NCBI GenBank assembly: GCA_022495995.1
Contig: JAFEMH010005381.1
Coordinates: 30,001-94,000 of the forward strand
DNA length: 64,000 bases
Direction: 5' to 3'
Source of the DNA: Adenophora triphylla var. japonica
Taxonomy: Eukaryota; Streptophyta; Magnoliopsida; Asterales; Campanulaceae
Each line of letters begins with the position of its first letter. The stretch's first letter is position 1. A program made the translations under genes and the position numbers. Positions 24,701 to 37,866 of the stretch are shown piece by piece. The notes under the pieces are model-generated. The model saw nothing but the letters and a program-made list of their open reading frames with translations, ran no database searches and was not told the origin of the DNA.

Positions 24701-27700
24701 TCGTAGACGGTTATTTAATGTTTGTATCATGAGAAATGAGGATGAGATAATTAAGATAATTCGTTTCAAGCGAGTCGAGACATAAGGTGGGTTGGTCATA
24801 AATGTGAAAATAGAAATTTGACGTTATAAGCTTTATTAATATATTTAGAGTTCTAGATTGAGTGAGAGTATTATCACGATGGATTTTGTGATTTGGGTTA
24901 CCTTGGAAGTAAAGAGGGGTATGTTGTTTTGTATAGAAAATTGATTTGTATTTTCTACTCAGTATAGATACTTTGATGAAAAATTTATTGATAAAGTCCT
25001 CATAAATCTTGGAGATAGTTTGATAGTATAAATCCCATAGTATTGAATGGATTAGGTAGACATACATTGGAAAGATCGTTTTGGAATGTAGGAACGCTAT
25101 TGAGTTTAACTTTGTGAAAATTTGAGGAATCATCAATTATTATTAAGGATATGCTATGGGCATGCACAATGAATTTTAGTAGTTGATAGGATGTGGGATT
25201 ACCAGTGGTTGGGTGCGTGTAATAGCAGTTATTAGTATAGCATTGAGATAAAACCGTATGAGGCGTTGTTCGGGAAGAAAATATCGATTTCTAATTTGTT
25301 GGGGTGAGTTTGGAGAGGCAAGGCCTAAGGTAAATTGGCGCCAAAGTTCGTTAATCCATTTGAAGCTTTAGAAAAGGTTGGTGATTTGACTTATCGACTG
25401 GCTTGGAGAAGCTTATAGAGTAATTGAAGTTTTAATGTGATATTGTAATATATTTGGTGACATAAGTTGTAATACTTCTATTTATTTATATTGTTGTTGA
25501 GGTCGTGAAAATTCGGGTTAGTGATAATTGTAAGATATTCTTGGAACATTAAGTTGTAATATCGTATCATTAATGGAATTAGAATCTTGGGGAAGAAATC
25601 ACAACATTGGAGAGACTATTTGGGAATTGGAGTCTGAGGTATATATAAGTAGCCGTGCGGGTTGAACCGTTGGGAAGCGGTAGTCAAATTCGGGACGAAT
25701 TTTCTTTAAGGGAGTGAGTGTAACGACCACTAACCCTAGGCACTAATTTTAATATCATATTGTGTGTTTTAATATTATTGTTATTATTATGTGTCCATTT
25801 TTATATACTTGATTTCATATGCTAGGATAAATGATAGTGCAATAAATTAATGTTCTAAAAAAGTATAACAATAGAAATAAATAAAGCATTTGGAAAATAT
25901 AATAATAGGAAATGAATAAAATGTGGAATGAGGATCATAGTGTGGAATAAATATTTGAGTAGGAGGATGTTAATTCAAATGCTTTGGGAACATTTAAAAA
26001 GAAAATGGCCATTTTGGGTGAAAGCCTTTGTAGGATAGGTAGAGTGGGGGGACATCCTCCCCAAATCACTCTCCATCCTCCTCTTTAGTCAAAGAAAAGC
26101 CCATTACCTCCCATGCTTCCTTTTCCTCTTACCATACTTCCCCTATTTACCTTCCTCCTCCTTCTCATTTTCATTCTTACCTTCCTCCATAGAAAGAGCT
26201 TGATGAAAGCCTTCATCTCCTAAACTTCTACCAAGTGAAATTCTTGTCCATTTTCAAATCTAAGTGTCCTTTTGTGAGTGGTTCTTCGCAAGGAGTTGAT
26301 CGAAGCCTAGAAAATCATCATTTCATCTTGTTCTAGCTAAGGTGAGTTATTATGACCCTTCTCTTCTTTAAATGTTCATGAATATTTAATGTTGTTATTG
26401 TTGTTCTAATGGCTATTTGATGCTTTGGGGAAGCCTTCTTGGATTTGAGGAAAATGTTAGTGTTATAGAAAGTGTTGTTGTTCTTGGAAGTGTTAAAGAG
26501 TAGAAGTAAATGGGTTGGATTGGATTAAATGGAAATCTTGAAAATTTGTAGTATATTGGATGGAAATCTAAGTGAGAATGATTTAGAATTAGGAAATGAT
26601 ACTTTGGGATTAAATGAGTTAAAATGAATTTAATAAAGTTAGAATTTCCTTTAAGTTCACAAATTAAAGCTCACTTGGTTGAAAAGTTGGTTCTTGAGAA
26701 TCATGTGATAAGTGACTTAGAATTATAACACATTTGGGTTTAAAATGATTTATTATGTAAAAAAATGAAGTTAGTAAGCTTTCTAGTTTCACAAAAAACA
26801 AGGAAACTTCGGTTGGGAACAATTTGATCTAGCTATTGAAGGATTTACGCTTCTATTTTGAATGCAGGCTCGGGTCACGAGTCGTGCCACGTGGCACGAG
26901 TCGTGCTGAGGGTGGGGACGAGTCGTGACTAGGGATAAAGGGAAGTCGTGCCCACTTCTTGGGGACGCCGGATTCGGGGAAGGTCGAGGGGGCACGAGTC
27001 GTGCCACAGGGGGCGAGTCGTGCCACGGCACAGTTTCAAAGTATCAACTTTAGAGCGTCAAACCTAATCAAACTCGAACCAAAATGAAATCTCTTTAACC
27101 TAGATTAAAGTAGAATACTTTGGCTTCACAATGACATTCTAAGTGATCAAGATGGAATAGTGGAAGTACTTTAAATGTTGCTAGGAAAACATTAGCTAAC
27201 CTAGTTTGGTAACTAGACAATTATGATTCCAACTTGGTAGATTCAACTTAGACCCTTAAAGAGGCTAAGTATTATTGTATAATGACCTTGTAGGAGGGAT
27301 TGATGATATTTCCTTGCCTTACCTTGAGTTCATATACATTGGTTATATTATGCATAGTGTGTTAATTTATTGTTACACTATGATATTGGTTGGACATGAG
27401 TATATTTACCATGTTGATATATTGTTATCCCTTTTTGTGGATTGTATTCAAGTATCTATTATGTGCTTGATAATGTTGAATACTTGTTATAGTATTTACG
27501 TCGTTATGATATTGTTGTAGGATTCCCTACTTTGGAATTCCTAAAGCGTACATGTTGATACAAAGATTTATAGCCGTTGTGCTAATATGTTGAATACTTG
27601 ATATAGTATTGCTATCTTCATGATATCTTTGTTGTGGTATGTATCCCTACTTTGGATCATACAATGTTTGGTTAAGCAAGTATGTTATTACGTGCTTAGT

Positions 27701-28124
27701 TATGTAAATCCAAATTTGGTATTGATTTATTTGTTTGTTGGACAATGTATGGAATTATAATGGCATCGAGCCAAGTTCATTATAATTCATACATTGGTAA
27801 CCCAATTGTCCCCCTTGTGTGGGATTTGTGGGCTAGCATCTCCTTTTGAGGTAGATGGTCTAGTTTCACCGGGGATATGGCTGTGTGTCGGAATCCCTAT
27901 GCTGTTATTGTTCATGGTTAGGAACCGCTTCTTCAAGCTTATTCTTCTTTGCTCGGTTGTGTATATCCTTTTGGAGATGAAACCTTGGCTCAATATCCTT
28001 CTAAGTGTTACTTTATCGTACTTATGTGTTGTGATATATTCATCTTTGAGATGGTCGTTGTTTCCAACCGGTATGGGACGGTTGGCGGCGAAAGCCTCTC
28101 GGGTTATGTGGATATGTCTTTTGA
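21791..28124 (+). mobile_element. decayed Ty3/gypsy LTR retrotransposon, tandem unit A
   Basis: First of two direct copies of a 6.33-kb unit. The left part holds the end of an LTR and a decayed internal region without long ORFs; the right part is a long LTR. Near 25,257 the reading PYEALFGKK, and near 25,358 PFEALEKVGDLTYRLAW, match the C-terminal integrase region of plant Ty3/gypsy polyproteins, and the tract ending TTTCTTTAAGGGAGTGAG before TGTAACGACC is the usual polyprotein-end/LTR-start arrangement. Many stops come from changes of C to T or G to A, as expected after cytosine methylation. It is inactive. Confidence 0.75.
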
Positions 28125-28311
28125 TGTGTTGCATCTTATATGGCATATTCTTTGCATTCATAATAGCTCATTGAGATTTATTCTCACCCCTCTCCCTTTC
28201 TTGTTTTAGATTACGAGACAGGTGGACCGGCCCAGTAAGGGCGGTGAGGAGTTTGGAAGTTATATTGTGGGAATTGTCGGGGTATGATTAGGTGGGTCTA
28301 GAAAGTGTACG
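25729..28311 (+). repeat. LTR of decayed gypsy element, unit A (about 2.58 kb)
   Basis: Starts TGTAACGACC right after the polyprotein tail. The right end is placed by inference before GTTGGTATAA, which resembles a decayed primer-binding site (TTGGTATC-type, initiator tRNA-Met). The LTR contains several CACGAGTCGTG palindromes around 26,875-27,030. The end coordinate is uncertain by tens of bases. Confidence 0.55.
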
Positions 28312-31300
28312 TTGGTATAATTCATTTATGGAATTGTATTTATAATTCTTTATTTTATGTTATAACCGGGCCTTTTTGTAATTAAAACAGTTTCTTAATT
28401 TCTAAGTTCGTCAACTATTTCTCCATGGTGAAAAGGTGTAGATTTATTTCGAAATGATTTGAAATGATATTTATTTTTGAATGATAATTAAAGGTTTTAA
28501 AAGTAATGGAAATTTGGGTTAGTTTGAGGACGCTCCGGCTCGGGACACGTGTAGGTTCGGGTCGGGGTCCTCACGGTTAATATCGAGCTCGGTTAGAATT
28601 CTCGGGTAGAGTCTAGGCGAGTGAGAGTGTGCGATAACTTGCGTCGAGAGTTTAATGCGGGAATTTGTTCAAAGGCGAGAAAATGATATTAATCAACCAA
28701 GGAATCAAGGAAAGGTGAGTTATGGAAAGATAGATTTCCCCACCATCATTTGAGGTATTCTACTGTCTCGGGAGTTAGGGTCCCTACTTTTGTAAATCCT
28801 TGTACATTCGTTCTCATGTGGCATTACATTTCATCTTTATTTGCATAATTGGCCTAAGGGTTGCCTTATGTCTTTGGAGGTTCTACTCCGATGGGGTCGT
28901 ACCTCGAATCATCCTTAATTATCTTGGTAGTTGTGATTAAGTGGGCATGTATTGCCGGTGGATTTGGTCGAGTTACCAATCCGTGAATCGTCGTTATATT
29001 AACTGAATTATTTGAGTAGTTGTTGTGTTTGAGGAGGAGGCGTTGCAATGAGGCGAGTCTCCTTATCTACGTTTGATTTACCTCAGTGTATAATTGAGTC
29101 GGGTAAATTATTAATTGATATTATGTCACATACTCGTAATTGTCGAGTATGGCCTAATTAAGAGTGATTTATGGTTGTGTACTTGCGTGAGTAATTATAC
29201 ATTGGTGTCCCGTGGGAGACTAGATATATGGGGCTAGTATTGAAAGTGATAATCTAAGTGGGATTATATGAGTTATAAAATATCGCGAGTACGAGATCTT
29301 ATGGAATTAATATATCTTTACCTTGTGTGCTATTAGGCGACTAAGTGGTGTTTTACGTGTGAGTTTCAAAATAGGTTTTCATCGGGTATCATACCGGGAT
29401 GTTGAGATTTTGAGTTGCTATAAGGTACTATATTTAGAAAAGATGATACTTGGTGGTTAATCAAAGGGTTATAGAGATCTTAAATAGGTAAGCGTGAAGA
29501 ATAAGTATTCGTTAGCACTTGTTGACGATTTGTATGAATGATTTTAGAAACTAGTAGGATACTCAATGGTTATTAGTTAAATTTTTCGGAGTGTTACAAT
29601 TACAGTGAAAATTTGCTTAAAGGATATACTTAAGATAACATTTATATATATAGTATGACCGTTTTGATTTGTGGATTGTGTATTAGTGATGGAGAGGTAA
29701 AATAGGGAAAATGCAAAGAAGTATAATAGATACGAGTTATTGGTGACTTAAAGGATCAACTTCGTGAATTGGTGAAACATGCACATGGTTTGTTTTGAGA
29801 GATGATTATTATTAGTTGAGAAAATAAAATGAGGATAAATCTTATTGGAAGACAGGATACTTTAGGATGATTACACCGTATAGGTTGACTTAGTTGCGCG
29901 ACTCATATAAGGGATTGGTGTGATGCTCGGAAGATATTGACGCTATACGGATTTTGAATTGTTGAGGGTTATAGGGAGGTAAGTTAGATTATACCGTAAT
30001 GTTTAATCGAAATTGGGAATGATTGATCTATGTGAGTTCTAATTATATTTTCTTATTTAGAAATTATGGTATTTAATTGGGAACTAGATGTTACAATACG
30101 TTGTTACTAAGTACAATACCAATATCGAAGGTAAGGAATAGATGACTCAAATTAAGTAAAAGTGTTGAATATTCAACTTGAGGAATTATTGAATTGAGGA
30201 TGATTTACCTAGTTTATAAGCTTAATGATTGTTTTAGTGTTATTTATCGGAAATAGTAATAGTATGGCAAGATTGTGTTTTCTTATAAAGAAATTAACTA
30301 AGTATAAATATTATAAGTGGTGGCTATACTATAAATAGAGGTCAAACAAGAATATTTTGTTGGAATTGTTTTAAAAGTGCTTTACAACTTTGGATTATAA
30401 ATTGAACTCCAGTATGAGCATTTGTACCCTTCAGGGATATATTGATTTATTAAAGTCAGTGAACCGTTTTTGTGTACTTTAAAATCTGGGAGTAATTTAA
30501 TTATCCACCACTGGAATGGGACGGTTGTAGATAATTAAATCACTCGAGTTATTTTGTTAGCTTATCAATCTTTTGAAATTTCTTAAATTGTGAGTGGTTT
30601 AGTTAATTAAAACTGGTATGGGCCGGTTTTAAATAAATAAACCATTCGGGTCTCTTTGAATCTCTTTTTATATTATCCTTTGGAATTTTGAAAGATGTTG
30701 TAACTTTTAGAAAGACTTGGTATCCTAAAGATATAAATTGTTCAGAAGCAAGTAGAAATTGCAACCTAGTTTCCCTATAATGATTGATTGTATTCAAGTC
30801 TTGATCCGAGAAATGATTGATAATTTGTGAGGTTGTTATTGTGTTGGTCGCAGTAGACTCGGTTTTGTTTTGGAGTTGGTTCGGCTCTGTTGTGGGCGGC
30901 CAACCATTTGATTGGAATATTGATACATCCTTTGGACTGAGCATAATTAGAGCATTGAATTATGATATATAGTCGACTAGTATTCCGTTTATGGGAATCA
31001 GGGTCTTATTGACATGTTTACATTTATTATTTCGTAGACAGTTATTTAATGTTTGTATCATGAGAAATGAGGATGAGATAATTAAGATAATTCGTTTCAA
31101 GCGAGTCGAGACATAAGGTGGGTTGGTCATAAATGTGAAAATAGAAATTTGACGTTATAAGCTTTATTAATATATTTAGAGTTCTAGATTGAGTAGAGTA
31201 TTATCACGATGGATTTCGTGATTTGGGTTACCTTGGAAGTAAAGAGGGGTATGTTGTTTTGTATAGAAAATTGATTTGTATTTTCTACTCAGTATAGATA

Positions 31301-34300
31301 CTTTGATGAAAAATTTATTGATAAAGTCCTCATAAATCTTGGAGATAGTTTGATAGTATAAATCCCATAGTATTGAATGGATTAGGTAGACATCTGTTGG
31401 AAAGATCGTTTTGGAATGTAGGAACGCTATTGAGTTTAACTTTGTGAAAATTTGAGGAATCATCAATTATTATTAAGGATATGCTATGGGCATGCACAAT
31501 GAATTTTAGTAGTTGATAGGATGTGGGATTACCAGTGGTTGGGTGCGTGTAATAGCAGTTATTAGTATAGCATTGAGATAAAACCGTATGAGGCGTTGTT
31601 CGGGAAGAAAATATCGATTTCTAATTTGTTGGGGTGAGTTTGGAGAGGCAAGGCCTAAGGTAAATTGGCGCCAAAGTTCGTTAATCCATTTGAAGCTTTA
31701 GAAAAGGTTGGTGATTTGACTTATCGGCGGCTTGGAGAAGCTTATAGAGTAATTGAAGTTTTAATGTGATATTGTAATATATTTGGTGACATAAGTTGTA
31801 ATACTTCTATTTATTTATATTGTTGTTGAGGTCGTGAAAATTCGGGTTAGTGATAATTGTAAGATATTCTTGGAACATTAAGTTGTAATATCGTATCATT
31901 AATGGAATTAGAATCTTGGGGAAGAAATCACAACATTGGAGAGACTATTTGGGAATTGGAGTCTGAGGTATATATAAGTAACCGATGCGGGTTGAACCGT
32001 TGGGAAGCGGTAGTCAAATTCGGGACGAATTTTCTTTAAGGGAGTGAGTGTAACGACCCTAACCCTAGGCACTAATTTTAATATCATATTGTGTGTTTTA
32101 ATATTATTGTTATTATTATGTGTCCATTTTTATATACTTGATTTCATATGCTAGGATAAATGATAGTGCAATAAATTAATGTTCTAAAAAAGTATAACAA
32201 TAGAAATAAATAAAGCATTTGGAAAATATAATAATAGGAAATGAATAAAATGTGGAATGAGGATCATAGTGTGGAATAAATATTTGAGTAGGAGGATGTT
32301 AATTCAAATGCTTTGGAAACATTTAAAAGAAAATGGCCATTTTGGGTGAAAGCCTTTGTAGGATAGGTAGAGTGGGGGGACATCCTCCCCAAATCACTCT
32401 CCATCCTCCTCTTTAGTCAAAGAAAAGCCCATACCTCCCATGCTTCCTTTTCCTCTTACCATACTTCCCCTATTTACCTTCCTCCTCCTTCTCATTTTCA
32501 TTCTTACCTTCCTCCATAGAAAGAGCTTGATGAAAGCCTTCATCTCCTAAACTTCTACCAAGTGAAACTCTTGTCCATTTTCAAATCTAAGTGTCCTTTT
32601 GTGAGTGGTTCTTCGCAAGGAGTTGATCAAGCCTAGAAAATCATCATTTCATCTTGTTCTAGCTAAGGTGAGTTATTATGACCCTTCTCTTCTTTAAATG
32701 TTCATGAATATTTAATGTTGTTATTGTTGTTCTAATGGCTATTTGATGCTTTGGGAAGCCTTCTTGGATTTGAGGAAAATGTTAGTGTTATAGAAAGTGT
32801 TGTTGTTCTTGGAAGTGTTAAAGAGTAGAAGTAAATGGGTTGGATTGGATTAAATGGAAATCTTGAAAATTTGTAGTATATTGGATGGAAATCTAAGTGA
32901 GAATGATTTAGAATTAGGAAATGATACTTTGGGATTAAATGAGTTAAAATGAATTTAATAAAGTTAGAATTTCCTTTAAGTTCACAAATTAAAGCTCACT
33001 TGGTTGAAAAGTTGGTTCTTGAGAATCATGTGATAAGTGACTTAGAATTATAACACATTTGGGTTTAAAATGATTTATTATGTAAAAAAATGAAGTTAGT
33101 AAGCTTTCTAGTTTCACACAAAACAAGGAAACTCGGTTGGGGAACAATTTGATCTAGCTATTGAAGGATTTACGCTTCTATTTTGAATGCAGGCTCGGAG
33201 TCACGAGTCGTGCCACTGTGGCACGAGTCGTGCCTGAGGGTGGGGACGAGTCGTGACTAGGGATAAAGGGAAGTCGTGCCTTGCTGGGGACGCCAGATTC
33301 GGGGAAGGTCGAGGGCACGAGTCGTGCCCCTGGGGGCAGTCGTGCCACTGGCACAGTTTCAAAGTATCAACTTTAGAGGCTGTTCAAACCTAATCAAACT
33401 CGAACCAAAATGAAATCTCTTTAACCTAGATTAAAGTAGAATACTTTGGCTTCACAATGACATTCTAAGTGATCAAGATGGAATAGTGGAAGTACTTTAA
33501 ATGTTGCTAGGAAAACATTAGCTAACCTAGTTTGGTAACTAGACAATTATGATTCCAACTTGGTAGATTCAACTTAGACCCTTAAAGAGGCTAAGTATTA
33601 TTGTATAATGACCTTGTAGGAGGGATTGATGATATTTCCTTGCCTTACCTTGAGTTCATATACATTGGTTATATTATGCATAGTGTGTTAATTTATTGTT
33701 ACACTATGATATTGGTTGAACATGAGTATATTTACCATGTTGATATATTGTTATCCCTTTTTGTGTATTGTATTCAAGTATCTATTATGTGCTTGATAAT
33801 GTTGAATACTTGTTATAGTATTTCTGTCGTTATGATATTGTTGTAGGATTCCCTACTTTGGAATTCCTAAAGCGTACATGTTGATACAAAGATTTATAGC
33901 CGTTGTGCTAATATGTTGAATACTTGATATAGTATTGCTATCTTCATGATATCTTGTTGTGGTATGTATCCCTACTTTGGATCATACAATGTTTGGTTAA
34001 GCAAGTATGTTATTATTGTGCTTAGTTATGTAAATCCAGCTGGTATTGATTTATTTGTTTGTTGGACAATGTATGGAATTATAATGGCATCGAGCCAAGT
34101 TCATTATAATTCATACATTGGTAACCCAATTGTCCCCCTTGTGTGGGATTTGTGGGCTAGCATCTCCTTTTGAGGTAGATGGTCTAGTTTCACCGGGGAT
34201 ATGACCGTGTGTCGAATCCCACATGGTGCTGTTATTGTTCATGGTTCGGAACCGCTTCTTCAAGCTATTCTTCTTTGCTCGGTTGTGTATATCCTTTTGG

Positions 34301-34451
34301 AGATGAAACCTTGGCTCAAGATCCTTCTAAGTGTTACTTTATCGTACTTATGTGTTGTGATATATTCATGCCGAGATGGTCGTTGTTTCCAACCTAAGTA
34401 TGGGACGGTTGGCGGCGAGAGCCTCTCGGGTTATGTGGATATGTCTTTTGA
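28125..34451 (+). mobile_element. decayed Ty3/gypsy LTR retrotransposon, tandem unit B
   Basis: Second direct copy of the same 6.33-kb unit, aligned to unit A over its full length with scattered substitutions and one-to-few-base indels. The same integrase remnants occur near 31,580-31,740. Many differences between A and B are CG versus CA or TG. The structure LTR-internal-LTR-internal-LTR with shared LTRs is what unequal recombination between LTRs or a segmental tandem duplication produces. Confidence 0.75.
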
Positions 34452-34637
34452 TGTGTTGCATCTTATATGGCATATTCTTTGCATTCATAATAGCTCATTG
34501 AGATTTATTCTCACCCCTCTCCCTTTCTTGTTTTAGATTGAGACAATTGGACCCGGCCCAGTAAGGGCGGTGAGGAGTTTGGAAGTTATATTGTGGGAAT
34601 TGTCGGGGTATGATTAGGTGGGTCTAGAAAGTGTACG
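32049..34637 (+). repeat. LTR of decayed gypsy element, unit B
   Basis: Begins TGTAACGACCC directly after the polyprotein tail, ends by comparison before GTTGGTATAA. It is close to the unit A LTR in length and sequence, with the same CACGAGTCGTG motifs near 33,200-33,345. Confidence 0.55.
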
Positions 34638-34906
34638 TTGGTATAATTCATTTATGGAATTGTATTTATAATTCTTTATTTTATGTTATAACCGGGGCCT
34701 TTTTGTAATTAAAACAGTTTCTTAATTTTTAAGTTCGTCAACTATTTCTCCATGGTGAAAAGGTGTAGATTTATTTCGAAATGATTTCAGAAATGATATT
34801 TATTTTTGAATGATAATTAAAGGTTTTAAAAGTAATGGAAATTTGGGTTAGTTTGAGGACGCTCCAGCTCGGGACACGTGTAGGTTCCGGGTCGGGGTCC
34901 TCACAG
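34452..34906 (+). mobile_element. partial third copy of the 6.33-kb unit
   Basis: Matches the first 450 bp of units A and B (end of the LTR plus start of the internal region) and stops within GGGGTCCTCAC, after which the sequence is unrelated. This truncation marks the right-hand end of the tandem block. Confidence 0.8.
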
Positions 34907-35587
34907 TATGTGCGTGTGAGCGAGTGGGTAAATCGGAATTTCTCTTGGTGGTTTTGAGTTGCTAAAGACGAACCCATTAATTTGAAATCAGTAATTTGAT
35001 GATTTTTTCGTTTTAGTTTGAATTTGGGATTTCAACATCAGTAATTTGATGATTTGAAATCAGTAATTTGACAACTTCGGATCGGATCGGGGCTCAAATT
35101 TGAAACCTTCGAATCGGATTCGATAACGGGTTTATAGTGTTCGGATCGTATTCAGATCAGATTATATCTGATCCGAACCCGACCTGTTGTCATCCCTAAC
35201 AATGGTGTAATACTTCATTTGTCTCTAAAAGACTATTTTTTTTATGAGTGACTCAATTCAATTTTTATCAAATTTTATTTAAATTTAATAATTTAAATAC
35301 ATTTTTAAAAGTTACTATTAGAAATACATTTTGCAATGACTCAATAAAAAAAATTAAAAATTTCATAAAAATAATCGAGCTTCATTTGAAATGCAGCATG
35401 ATTGTGAGAATAGTTGAAGGTTAACAAGTCCTTATGCAGTTAATGGACACGTGGAGATTGACCATGGATGGATGGACCACCACGACGTCAGGGTCCAGTT
35501 GCAAGTGGTGTCACTGTCACCCCTTAATTGTGGGGAAAGTTGTCGCTCCGCGTGACTCTTTCTTTTCTAGCTTTTACAATAGTCCGT
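34907..35587. other. AT-rich spacer
   Basis: No gene seen. Holds short repeats of CAGTAATTTGATGATT near 34,990-35,070 and GATCGGATCGGGG-type sequence near 35,080-35,190, the latter resembling low-complexity parts of other plant repeats. A 66-codon ORF at 35,434-35,634 has no recognisable features. Confidence 0.5.
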
Positions 35588-35590
35588 TTA

Positions 35591-37449
35591 GACCATGTTT
35601 AACGGTGAACGAAAAATTCGTTCATATAACGTGAATGAAACTGGTCTGCGAACAAAATTTCGCTCACGTCAGCTTATATTTTGTAGTAGTGAACGAATTT
35701 TTCGTTTACGGAAATATTTTTTAATAGAAATTTGATATTATAAAATTAATAATATACATTAATAAATATTATTTTTTATTAACATCATTAACAATAAATA
35801 TAATTTTTTTTTATTATTTTACTTAATTGCCCAATTTTAAAAAATTAAACACTCATAAATAAACGTTAAATTACAATAATTTAAAACATTACACTCATGA
35901 AAATTAAAAATTAAAATACAACACAAACGAACGAACAGAAAGTAACGCGCTCATAAATAAAATGATAGGGAAAATCTTGATTTTTTTTTTGCTTAGTATA
36001 GAGAAAGGAAGTATGGAAGAAGAGATGTACATAATCTAGCAATCTTGAGCTCTATTTAGGGGTGGACATGGTTCGGTTCAAACCGCGGTTTGAGACCGAA
36101 CCGAACCAAACCACGCAGTTTGGTTTGGTTTTTTTCTATAAATGGTTTAGCTTGGTTTGAAAATTTAATAAACCGTGTGGTTCGGTTCGGCTCATGATGC
36201 AGGAACCTCAAAACCGAACCAAACCGAACCGAACCAAACCGATTCGAGGCCGAACCGCGGTTTGGAACCGTGAAAACCGAACCACGGAACCGAACCATGA
36301 AATTCTTGAACCGAAATCCTAGCCGTTCATTAAAAATTAAAGATGAATCACAACCACTGATTTGAAAACCCTAGATTGAAACTCCTTAACTCAAAGCGCC
36401 TCCTCATTTTTCATATCTTCTTTCTCGGTTTGTTTCTCTCTTCTCTTCTTCTTTCTCTATCACCAAAAACTTCCTCGGATCCCTTCCTTTCAAAGTCCTC
36501 CCAAATCCCTTCGTGTACGTAATACGACGCGATTCTCGTGCTCGCCATCCGCCTCGCCAAGAACTCGTGCGGTGGAATCCGATTCTCTCCGTCGTCAAAA
36601 ACTTCCTCATATCCCTTCCTTTCATGTCTTGTAATTTGTTTTGAGATGGTTTCTTTTGTTGTACTTGTTAGAACAATGACCTTTGATTTCTTAAAACTCA
36701 TTCCTATTTGGATAGTAGTATTTGTGTTTTATGTTTAATATATATGATTGCTAGTTTGATAAAAAAAAAATATGTAAAGAGCAACGCTTTTAGTTGGACA
36801 GGTTTGTAGTTCGGATAGCGGTCTAGACCGCAGTTCGGACCACGGTTTGAACCGTTTATGAAACCGTGGTTTGAGACCGAACCGAACCAAACCGAGGTGG
36901 TTTGGTTTGGTTTGGTTTGAAATTTTCTATGGTTCGGTTTGATTTGGGATTTTCCCAAATCGAGTACTAGCGGTTTGGTCTCCAAATTTCTTCCAAACCG
37001 AACCAAACCGAACCATGTCCACCCCTAGCTCTATTTATAGGGAAAAATAAACGTTTTTGAAATGTTGATCTAAACGACGTCGTTTGACGCAAGAGAAAAT
37101 TTAAATATATAAAAAATTAAATTTTTATCAAATATATACAATAATTTTTTTTATCATTTTTAAATAGTAAAATATTAAAATTATGTCAAATATTATAAAA
37201 TTAGACTCTATTTATAGAGAAAAAGAAATTATAAACATTTATAATATTTTTATTTCAATAATATAATTTTAAAAATGTCAAAATTACAAAATACATATAG
37301 TCATGAACGAAATTTTCGTTCACGAATTCGTTCACGAAATGAACGAAACCCATGAACGAAATTTCATTCACCGCTAATTGCCATGAACGAAATTTCGTTC
37401 ACATAATTGTTCTTGGTGAACGAAAATTCGTTCACCATTAAACATGCTC
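35591..37449. mobile_element. PIF/Harbinger-type non-autonomous DNA transposon
   Basis: Terminal inverted repeats GACCATGTTTAACGGTGAAC (left) and the complement of GAGCATGTTTAATGGTGAAC (right), flanked by a TTA target duplication at 35588-35590 and 37450-37452. TTA/TAA duplications and CATGTTTAA-type ends are marks of PIF/Harbinger. Subterminal GAACGAAATTTCGTTC palindromes repeat at both ends. No transposase is left. On the minus strand its inner sequence matches the leader of the related element at 58,380-58,700, so it is an internal-deletion derivative. A second transposon (36,057-37,027) is nested in it. Confidence 0.85.
36057..37027. mobile_element. nested hAT-like element with 8-bp target duplication
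   Basis: Terminal inverted repeats TAGGGGTGGACATGGTTCGG and its complement, flanked by GCTCTATT at 36049-36056 and 37028-37035. Eight-base duplications and TAGGGGTG ends are typical of hAT. Both arms are rich in GGTTCGGTTTGG / CCGAACC repeats and can fold over long distances. The middle (about 36,330-36,760) is a unique stretch starting near AAAACCCTAGATT that may be captured host sequence. No transposase seen. Confidence 0.85.
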
Positions 37450-37635
37450 TTACTACCCATTTACCACTACCCCTTTTCTACCTGTCTGTAAATGGATTTG
37501 ACACAGTTTCTGTCGAAGGATCGTACCCCTTTTTTTTTTTTTTTCATTTGCTTAGCAATATTTTTGTCAACAAAAAAATTTCAAAAAAACAATGTAACAT
37601 AATATTTCAAATACAATCCATTTTATTTTGTTGTA

Positions 37636-37866
37636 CTCCCTCCGTCCAAGTACATGTTTCACAGTTACTGTTCACGCGTGGATTAAGGAAAAAAATAATG
37701 ATATAATGTTGTGAGTGTAAAAGTAAAATAGGAAAGAGAATGAATGGAGGGAATAGTAAATTATAATGGTGTTGTGAGTATTAAAATAATGTAGGAGACA
37801 AAGTGTGAAGAATGTAATTGAACGCTCAAAATAAAAAGTGTGAAGTATGTAACTGGACGGAGGGAG
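37636..37866. mobile_element. Stowaway-type MITE
   Basis: Inverted ends CTCCCTCCGTCC and GGACGGAGGGAG with TA duplications at 37634-37635 and 37867-37868: the signature of Tc1/mariner-derived Stowaway MITEs. 231 bp, non-coding. Confidence 0.93.

Noticed and set aside
24711..25136. 141-codon minus-strand ORF in gypsy unit A (and its 96-codon counterpart in unit B)
   Set aside because: It is antisense to the decayed integrase region and has no features of its own.
27794..28174. 126-codon hydrophobic ORF in the gypsy LTR
   Set aside because: It lies in LTR sequence, is not kept intact in unit B and has no known domain.
35434..35634. 66-codon ORF MQLMDTWRLTMDG...
   Set aside because: No recognisable motif, and its end overlaps the terminal repeat of the PIF/Harbinger element.
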